Notes under the pieces: model-generated
The model's input: the letters and a program-made list of their open reading frames with translations, nothing else
What the model was told of the DNA's origin: nothing
The model's database searches: none
Position numbers and translations under genes: made by a program
Shown: positions 1 through 4,411 of the stretch, in pieces
How positions within the stretch are numbered: the first letter of the stretch is position 1
Layout: every line of letters starts with the position of its first letter
Assembly (NCBI GenBank): GCA_903858975.1
Contig: CAIOKW010000118.1
Location: 1 to 7,782 of the forward strand
Direction of reading: 5' to 3'
Source of the DNA: Oligoflexia bacterium
GTDB taxonomy: Bacteria > Bdellovibrionota > UBA1018 > CAIMNF01
Length of the DNA: 7,782 bases

Positions 1-36
1 AGGGCCATAACCCTCGACTGCGAGTGCCTTTTTACT

Positions 37-999
37 CTAGTAGGGGAACTGGACAATTACTTCACCCCGAAGACTCATCAGATCCAGAGTCACTTCATGT
101 TGTGGTGTGAGTGAAACCTGAATATCGCTTCGATCGGTATCTACATTCACCGGAGCACTCACCTCGTCAAAATCAAGCATCACTTGACCGGACTGAGTCA
201 GGACATTCACCCCTCCGTTCAACTGAGAAAGGTATGCGCCTCCCTCTTCGCTTTGAAAGCTAATCTTACCTTTGTGGTTTAAGACGCTGAGCCGCCCCGC
301 CTTCGAATGGACACTGATGTCTCCGATAGAATGATCCACTCGCACTTCTTCATTCCCTTCATCAATCGATAGCCCCTGGGGCGTTTCAATACCACTTAAG
401 ACCACTGGTCTTGAACCTACGACCACGCGTCCGTTTAATTTCGAATCACGGATCTCGGTCTCACATTGTATACAACTTACCCAAAACGGTCGATTCAAAG
501 AGAGTTTAGAAAATTGAAGGCTATTGTTCTTTCCGTTCACCGTAACCCCACCCCGCCACTGATCTAGTTTCAGTGATTTTCCATCTGCGAGAATGACGGT
601 CAGGTCACTCTGATAGGGCGCCTTAATTTCAAGATCCACTTGGACGGAGTTCTTCGCCTGATCCCGCATCTTGGAAACAAGATCAACGCCCTGGGTGTGC
701 CCCATGCGAAGTTCAAATCGATCTCGACCTTCAAAAGTGATCAAACTGAGTTTTTTAAACTCCCGATCTGCTTGCTCACTGGTTTCTGCCAACATTCTGT
801 ATTTGATCTTCACTCGAATTCGGTCCTGCACCCAACCGCTCACACTGACATTTCCCAAGCGATGCTGAATATAAATGGGGAACTGATGCTTCATGACCAC
901 ATCTTGTTCCAATTCCGACTGGAAGCCCTGAACCGCATGAGCTAGCCCTGAAAATGAAAGAAAAAAAGCGATCAATGAAAGTCGTAGAATCGGAATCAC
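37..999 (-). CDS. Exported DUF4097-like beta-repeat protein, function unknown
   Basis: A 320-residue protein with a clear Sec signal peptide: a hydrophobic core at residues 5-18, then G-L-A-H-A, with likely cleavage after A22. The mature part has almost no hydrophobic helix. It is built of short alternating beta-strand-like stretches with recurrent glycines (G-x-V-x-V, G-R-L-S-V, G-K-I-S-F, G-Q-V-M-L, G-E-V-I-V), typical of the DUF4097 'putative adhesin' fold, a right-handed beta-solenoid-like family. A C-x-x-C pair (C176, C179) could form a disulfide in the periplasm. The start is GTG at 999; an in-frame stop lies two codons upstream, so no longer form is possible. No clear Shine-Dalgarno sequence precedes it. 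It is transcribed away from the riboswitch RNA and queE. The family has no agreed biochemical role, so I assign only an envelope location. The gene is complete: TAG at 37-39. Confidence 0.85.
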   Translation of the reverse strand: MIPILRLSLIAFFLSFSGLAHAVQGFQSELEQDVVMKHQFPIYIQHRLGNVSVSGWVQDRIRVKIKYRMLAETSEQADREFKKLSLITFEGRDRFELRMGHTQGVDLVSKMRDQAKNSVQVDLEIKAPYQSDLTVILADGKSLKLDQWRGGVTVNGKNNSLQFSKLSLNRPFWVSCIQCETEIRDSKLNGRVVVGSRPVVLSGIETPQGLSIDEGNEEVRVDHSIGDISVHSKAGRLSVLNHKGKISFQSEEGGAYLSQLNGGVNVLTQSGQVMLDFDEVSAPVNVDTDRSDIQVSLTPQHEVTLDLMSLRGEVIVQFPY

Positions 1000-1207
1000 G
1001 ATTCAATAAAAATACCGTGAAACGGAGATGTAATCACAAAAATGTGAAGATTATTTCTTGATTTCATAACGCGTTGAGTTACACTATTAATAAGCGGTTC
1101 GATCGGGATACAAAACAACAAGGACTGAGGGTTGAGACGATATTGCTAACAATTTAATACGTTTAGAGTCCTAATGAATAGGGCTCGTGAAGAGGCGGGA
1201 TTTAAAC
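1000..1207. other. Intergenic region between divergent gene 37-999 and the riboswitch RNA
   Basis: No protein gene is visible here. The part near 1000-1100 is AT-rich and must hold the promoter of the minus-strand gene, but no convincing -35/-10 pair stands out. Two small symmetric elements are present: TCACA-AAAA-TGTGA at 1034-1047 and a 4-bp hairpin CCGT-GAA-ACGG at 1015-1025. The part from 1130 onward probably carries the plus-strand promoter and 5' leader of the riboswitch RNA. Confidence 0.5.
1132..1158 (+). promoter_or_regulatory. Possible sigma-70-type promoter of the riboswitch RNA
   Basis: TTGAGA (1132-1137) matches the -35 consensus at 5 of 6 bases. TTTAAT (1153-1158) matches the -10 consensus at 5 of 6. 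The 15-base spacer is shorter than ideal. Transcription would begin near 1165, about 45 bases before the aptamer. No good FliA-type (sigma-28) promoter was found; the segment at 1136-1143 resembles a FliA -10 box but lacks a correctly spaced -35. This is a weak call. Confidence 0.25.
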
Positions 1208-1319
1208 CCATACCCCTTTTGAAAAAGGCAACCCGACGGAAACGTCGGCGACGCAAAACCACAGAGCTAACGATCTTTTACCCCGAGGATCCAAGCTGGC
1301 TGGGCTGCCAAAGGTGAGG
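1208..1319 (+). promoter_or_regulatory. Cyclic-di-GMP-I (GEMM-I) riboswitch aptamer
   Basis: The order of conserved blocks is that of GEMM-I. GGCAACC (1227-1233) leads into a hairpin CCGACG-GAAA-CGTCGG (1233-1248) with the diagnostic GNRA tetraloop. The core GACGCAAAACC (1250-1260) follows. The second helix begins with AGAGCTAACGATC and returns with GGATCCAAGC, where the CTAA segment is the expected tetraloop-receptor side. The closing block GGCTGGGCTGCC (1298-1309) follows. An outer P1 stem can form from CCATACC (1208-1214) with GGTGAGG (1313-1319), pairing at six of seven positions. Differences from the usual consensus are one A fewer in GGCAA(A)CC and A instead of G in GCAAA(G)CC. The class senses c-di-GMP; a variant subgroup (GEMM-Ib) senses 3',3'-cGAMP. 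Recognition is by motif, not by covariance search. Confidence 0.83.
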
Positions 1320-1339
1320 AAGCCTTCAAAGCTTTCAAA

Positions 1340-1401
1340 GGGGGGTCCTATCAACACCCTAGGATTTACTTACCCCAGTAAATCACGCAACTGGACCCCC
1401 T
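1340..1401 (+). other. Nested perfect hairpins in the 3' domain of the riboswitch RNA
   Basis: GGGGGTCC (1341-1348) pairs perfectly with GGACCCCC (1393-1400), extended by a G-U pair at 1340/1401. Inside it, GATTTACT (1363-1370) pairs perfectly with AGTAAATC (1377-1384) around the loop TACCCC. This independent, stable domain lies between the aptamer and the terminator. It looks like a structural part of a stable RNA rather than a switch element, because its strands show no strong complementarity to the aptamer or terminator. Confidence 0.7.
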
Positions 1402-1413
1402 CTTCATTACAAC

Positions 1414-1456
1414 GAGGCGCGAGTGATCTGAGCAATCACTCGCGCCTTTATTATTT
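1414..1456 (+). terminator. Strong intrinsic terminator of the riboswitch RNA
   Basis: GGCGCGAGTGAT (1416-1427) pairs perfectly over 12 bp with ATCACTCGCGCC (1435-1446) around a 7-base loop (CTGAGCA). The stem is extended by A1415-T1447 and a G-T pair at 1414/1448, and a T-rich tract TTTATTATTT follows at 1447-1456. There is no T tract on the opposite strand, so it acts on plus-strand transcription only. It ends 31 bases before the queE start, which means queE needs read-through or its own promoter. Confidence 0.88.
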
Positions 1457-1487
1457 CTGGGGTTTAGGCTAACAATAGAAACGCTCT

Positions 1488-2162
1488 ATGGCATTTGAAG
1501 GACTTCTCATTACTGAAATCTTCCACTCCCTCCAAGGTGAAACCTCACTCATTGGGGTTCCTTTCGTATTTATTCGCCTGACCGGATGTAATCTCCGATG
1601 CACCTACTGCGATTCTGCCTATAGCTTCAAGGGTGGAAAAAAGATGAGCTTTGATGAGGTTCTAGTAGAAGTAAAACGCTATCAGGTGAAACACGTGCTG
1701 ATGACCGGTGGTGAGCCCCTACTTCAGCGTGGCACCCTTCCCTTTATACAGCTGCTCAAAAAAGAGGGCTACGATGTGTCAATCGAGACGCATGGTGAAG
1801 TATCCATCGCTCAGGCGAGCCCTTTAGCCCGGATCGTGATGGACATCAAAACTCCAGGTTCTAACATGAGTCGGGGTGCATTTCGGGATAATCTAAAATT
1901 CCTAAAGCCTGAAGATGAGATTAAATTTGTGATCACTTCAGAAGAAGACTATGAGTGGGCCAAGGAAATCGTAAAAACGACAAAGCTCCCGACTCAGGAA
2001 ATTTTGTTTTCACCGGTCATGCTCGCGAAAAACTCTCCCGGTACATTTAAAGGAATAGAGCCCAGGGCACTCGCAGAGAAAATTTTAAAAGATCAACTCC
2101 CAGTGCGATTCCAAATCCAACTCCATAAAATTCTATGGGGCGCTGACACCAAAGGCGTCTAA
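1488..2162 (+). CDS. queE: 7-carboxy-7-deazaguanine synthase QueE
   Basis: A radical-SAM enzyme that converts 6-carboxy-5,6,7,8-tetrahydropterin to 7-carboxy-7-deazaguanine, the ring-forming step on the way to preQ0 and the queuosine tRNA modification. It acts in the cytoplasm and needs a [4Fe-4S] cluster, SAM and Mg2+. The cluster motif C-x3-C-x2-C is at C34, C38 and C41 in the typical setting T-G-C-N-L-R-C-T-Y-C-D. The N-terminal F-H-S-L-Q-G-E (12-18), the SAM-binding G-G-E-P (74-77) and the C-terminal Q-L-H-K-I-L-W-G are QueE signatures. The length of 224 residues is normal for the family. The ATG at 1488 is the only sensible start (the next Met is residue 53), although no Shine-Dalgarno sequence is visible upstream. 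No other queuosine gene lies nearby. The gene is separated from a c-di-GMP riboswitch RNA only by a terminator, and its stop lies 2 bases from that of the convergent gene. Confidence 0.95.
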   Translation: MAFEGLLITEIFHSLQGETSLIGVPFVFIRLTGCNLRCTYCDSAYSFKGGKKMSFDEVLVEVKRYQVKHVLMTGGEPLLQRGTLPFIQLLKKEGYDVSIETHGEVSIAQASPLARIVMDIKTPGSNMSRGAFRDNLKFLKPEDEIKFVITSEEDYEWAKEIVKTTKLPTQEILFSPVMLAKNSPGTFKGIEPRALAEKILKDQLPVRFQIQLHKILWGADTKGV

Positions 2163-2164
2163 AC

Positions 2165-2692
2165 TCACTGAGACTTCCACAAATCCGCGGAAGGCCTTTG
2201 ACTCTGATTGAGCGCTTCTTCAAATTTTGTCTGACGGTTTCTTTGGGACACTTTCAATGCGTCTCGTTTTTCTTTCCATGAACGCTTTTCAGATTTAAGA
2301 GATTCCCCTAGCTGAAGATCAAATTCTTTCTTCCGACCCACAAAATCCAAAACGTATTTTCTCTGCTCTGGACCTGTTGAATGCGTATCGAAAAACTGAT
2401 GTCTTTCCTTTTTCTCTCTCGAGCGCCACTCTTTTAACTTAGCTGCTTGGGCTACTGAGAATTCTTTTAAAGCGGATTTTTCTTGGTGATCAAAGGCAAG
2501 TTCCTCTTGTCGAAGCGCTGCCTTGAACTCCACCCTTAATTTTTTCTGTTCATCAGGACTTAAAGGGGGAGCAGGTGTCACCAGAACGAGAGGGGGAACC
2601 ACTGAGGGAGATGGGCTTACCGCTTCCACAGCGATCGCACTTCCCATTTGTACTGCCCCGAATACACAAAGTAATACCCTCAATAGCTCCAT
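2165..2692 (-). CDS. Small exported, charged, probably helical protein of unknown function
   Basis: A 175-residue protein not recognised as a known family. It opens with a signal peptide (hydrophobic residues 3-15; likely cleavage after A-I-A at 19-21). A Pro/Ser/Val-rich linker follows (about 22-46, with P-S-P-S, V-P-P and A-P-P), then a very Lys/Glu/Arg-rich segment from 47 to the end that should be mostly alpha-helical and may form coiled coil. There are two aromatic-basic patches (F-F-D-T-H near 100; W-K-E-K-R near 139-143). It starts 10 bases after the stop of the subtilase gene, with a weak AAGG overlapping that stop, so co-transcription with the protease is likely. A role as chaperone, inhibitor or substrate of that protease is speculation. 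Its stop lies 2 bases from that of convergent queE, and I saw no convincing terminator there. Confidence 0.75.
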   Translation of the reverse strand: MELLRVLLCVFGAVQMGSAIAVEAVSPSPSVVPPLVLVTPAPPLSPDEQKKLRVEFKAALRQEELAFDHQEKSALKEFSVAQAAKLKEWRSREKKERHQFFDTHSTGPEQRKYVLDFVGRKKEFDLQLGESLKSEKRSWKEKRDALKVSQRNRQTKFEEALNQSQRPSADLWKSQ

Positions 2693-2702
2693 ACGAAAGA
2701 CC

Positions 2703-4331
2703 TTAATAGATTGCTTGAACTTTAGAAACCTTAAAACCCCATCGATTCACGCTACCATCCGCACGGATGCTCACTTGACCCTGATCGCCAGTAATATAAT
2801 CGGAAGTATACTGAGATTTTGCGCCACTGACGCTTTCGACAGGGCTTCCATCTACCTGACTCACCTCTACCGTGTCATAGCCTGCTTCGGTATCGATCTG
2901 GTCAAAAATCACTCGAATAAATTTAGCTCCTGGAACTTTAATGGGGTAATTCACCGTTTTTCCATTTTCATAAGGATGAGCGGATTCGATCGAAACAGAA
3001 ACATCTTTCCAAGCTGAATCATTGGGAGCATTTTCAACTGGAAAGATACCGTGAATCGCATTGTAAACATTGACACGACCCCCTGAGGCCACTTTTCTAG
3101 AGAGCGCTCTTACTTTATCACTTGAGCGAATCAGTAAATCCTTCACCTGGGCATAGCTCAAAGATGGATTGGCAGACAAAAGAAGCGCAGAAATTCCGGC
3201 TACATGGGGTGTGGCCATTGAGGTTCCGCTCATCACGCCGTAAGCGCCATTCTTAAATGTAGATAAGATCTTCACACCAGGAGCCGCTACGTGAACTGAC
3301 TTGCGACCATAGTTTGAAAAGCTTGCGAGCTTATCTTGATTATCGGTAGCAGCGACTGAAATAATATTATCGAGGTCATAACTTGCCGGATAAGAAGGCT
3401 TTGCATCGTTTTCATTCGCATCATTCCCAGCGGCGGCTACAAACAAGATGCCTTTTTTCTTCGCATCATTAATCGCATCATAGAGAGATTGGGTAAAGGG
3501 TCCTCCGCCCCAGCTATTGCTCATAATGTTCACACCCAGTTTAGTTGCATGTTGAATCGATTGAACTGCGCCATCCAATGAACCACTTCCCTGAGCATCC
3601 AAAAATTTAATCGGAATGATCGTTACATTCCAATTTACGCCAACAACACCCACTCCGTTATTGCCCACGCCACCAATCGTTCCTGAACAATGACTTCCGT
3701 GATTGTGATCATCTAAAGCATCTGAAGTATTGCTTACAAAATTAAACCCGCTGGCCGCATCAACATTGGCTTTTAAATCGGGATGATTATAGTCCACACC
3801 CGTATCAATCACCGCGACTCGTACCGATTTATTTCCCGTTACGCCCTCACTCCACACGGGGCTTACGTGAATGTCAGAACCTGGATTTCCAATTTGACCT
3901 GCGGCATCTGCTTGACCCGTATTTTTCATACCCCACAGACCTGAAAACTGAGCATCATTGGGATCTGGGTTTGAGTTTCCTACAATGTGATAAATATAAT
4001 TCGGCTCTGCATACGCAACGGCAGCGTCTTGCTTGAGACTCGCCACCACGTTCCGTGGGGCATTCGCCGGAAGCTTGAAAGTTGCAAAGTCACTGCTCGT
4101 TAAGAAGCGATGATAATGAACAGCATTTTTTAATCCGAGGAGCGAACTTAAGCGGTCGGCAACTCCCTGAAAGGCCTCATCTGATTTCATCGAAGCTTGG
4201 GGCTTTAATCGAACAACCCACTCACCAAGTTTTGAAGGATAGGCCCCCTGGGGGGCCGCAAGCGTTTGAGATGAGGCAAAAATTAGGGCCGAAATCATCA
4301 AAAAAAGCAGAGAAGTCTTTAAGCGCATCAT
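2703..4331 (-). CDS. Secreted subtilisin-family (S8) serine protease with I9 propeptide and C-terminal CUB-like domain
   Basis: An endopeptidase exported through Sec. Numbering is from the ATG at 4331 (542 residues). The signal peptide is 1-26 (M-M-R-L-K-T, hydrophobic core, L-A-A). The inhibitory I9-type propeptide is about 35-116, ending in the typical A-E-P-N-Y-I-Y. The catalytic domain is about 130-430 with a complete triad: Asp176 (V-I-D-T-G-V-D), His211 (N-H-G-S-H) and Ser371 (G-T-S-M-A-T-P-H), plus oxyanion Asn303 (A-A-A-G-N). The last 100 residues (about 445-542) form a beta-rich CUB-like domain (A-H-P-Y-E-N, D-T-E-A-G-Y-D, Y-T-S-D-Y, N-R-W-G-F-K). Upstream in-frame starts exist at TTG 4352 and ATG 4346, but GGAGGAA (4344-4338) sits 8 bases before the ATG at 4331, and that start gives a clean signal peptide. 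Probably secreted and self-processed. The substrate is unknown. It is first in a likely two-gene unit. Confidence 0.95.
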   Translation of the reverse strand: MMRLKTSLLFLMISALIFASSQTLAAPQGAYPSKLGEWVVRLKPQASMKSDEAFQGVADRLSSLLGLKNAVHYHRFLTSSDFATFKLPANAPRNVVASLKQDAAVAYAEPNYIYHIVGNSNPDPNDAQFSGLWGMKNTGQADAAGQIGNPGSDIHVSPVWSEGVTGNKSVRVAVIDTGVDYNHPDLKANVDAASGFNFVSNTSDALDDHNHGSHCSGTIGGVGNNGVGVVGVNWNVTIIPIKFLDAQGSGSLDGAVQSIQHATKLGVNIMSNSWGGGPFTQSLYDAINDAKKKGILFVAAAGNDANENDAKPSYPASYDLDNIISVAATDNQDKLASFSNYGRKSVHVAAPGVKILSTFKNGAYGVMSGTSMATPHVAGISALLLSANPSLSYAQVKDLLIRSSDKVRALSRKVASGGRVNVYNAIHGIFPVENAPNDSAWKDVSVSIESAHPYENGKTVNYPIKVPGAKFIRVIFDQIDTEAGYDTVEVSQVDGSPVESVSGAKSQYTSDYITGDQGQVSIRADGSVNRWGFKVSKVQAIY

Positions 4332-4337
4332 CACTCG

Positions 4338-4344
4338 TTCCTCC
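4338..4344 (-). promoter_or_regulatory. Strong Shine-Dalgarno deciding the protease start
   Basis: Read on the minus strand this is GGAGGAA, a near-perfect Shine-Dalgarno. It lies 8 bases before the tandem ATG-ATG at 4331-4326. It would be internal to the coding sequence if the upstream ATG (4346) or TTG (4352) were used, which argues for the shorter form. Confidence 0.8.
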
Positions 4345-4353
4345 ATGAACAAG

Positions 4354-4410
4354 GTTTGTGTAATAAATCGAATACTCTTAGGAGACTCGATTCCGATTAA
4401 TTACACAAGC
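4354..4410. repeat. Long imperfect inverted repeat between recJ and the protease gene
   Basis: TTGTGTAAT (4356-4364) is matched perfectly by ATTACACAA (4400-4408). Pairing extends outward by a G-T and a G-C pair, and continues inward with AATCG (4366-4370) against CGATT (4394-4398) and AAT (4371-4373) against ATT (4390-4392), with a single bulged C. The whole recJ-protease gap is therefore one long hairpin. There is no T tract after it on the minus strand, so it is not a standard intrinsic terminator. It may be an operator, an mRNA-stabilising structure or a small repeat copy. Confidence 0.65.
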
Positions 4411-4411
4411 G

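Larger units (their letters stand above)
1165..1456 (+). ncRNA. Putative stand-alone c-di-GMP riboswitch RNA (merRNA-like)
   Basis: A GEMM-I aptamer (about 1208-1319), a tight nested hairpin (1340-1401) and an intrinsic terminator (1414-1456) follow each other with short linkers and no open reading frame. This suggests a discrete non-coding transcript of roughly 290 nucleotides. It recalls merRNA of Bdellovibrio bacteriovorus, a very abundant c-di-GMP riboswitch-type RNA thought to bind or buffer the second messenger; that comparison is from general knowledge, not alignment. The alternative is an ordinary cis-acting leader of queE, whose start lies 31 bases after the terminator. I saw no strong antiterminator pairing between the aptamer and the terminator stem (the best partner, ATCAC at 1382-1386, gives only 5 bp), which favours the stand-alone reading. 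The 5' end is estimated from the weak promoter. Confidence 0.6.

Noticed and set aside
11..33. Plus-strand hairpin CTCG-ACTG-CGAG followed by TGCC and five T, possibly the terminator of a gene ending left of the window.
   Set aside because: The stem is only 4 bp and is separated from the T tract by four bases; the upstream sequence needed to judge it is missing.
1034..1047. CRP/FNR-type operator.
   Set aside because: The half-sites are in the order TCACA-N4-TGTGA, not TGTGA-N6-TCACA, so it does not fit the CRP consensus; kept only as a low-interest palindrome.
1447..1487. preQ1 riboswitch directly upstream of queE.
   Set aside because: The space after the terminator is too short and lacks the preQ1 hairpin and A-rich tail; none was found in the rest of the leader either.
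2168..2210. Plus-strand terminator for queE formed by CTTCC and GGAAG near 2174-2194.
   Set aside because: The stem is about 5 bp with a large loop and only three T follow; too weak to call.
2523..3017. A 164-codon plus-strand open frame overlapping the protease and its partner gene.
   Set aside because: It is antisense to two well-supported genes, spans their boundary, and shows no protein-like motif or ribosome site.
4242..4257. GC-rich near-palindrome GGCCCCCTGGGGGGCC inside the protease gene.
   Set aside because: It encodes the A-A-P-Q-G-A stretch at the signal-peptide cleavage site and has no T tract or other context; probably chance codon use.
4332..4352. Longer N-terminus for the protease (TTG at 4352 or ATG at 4346).
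   Set aside because: These would place charged residues M-E-E-R before the signal peptide and bury the strong Shine-Dalgarno inside the coding sequence.
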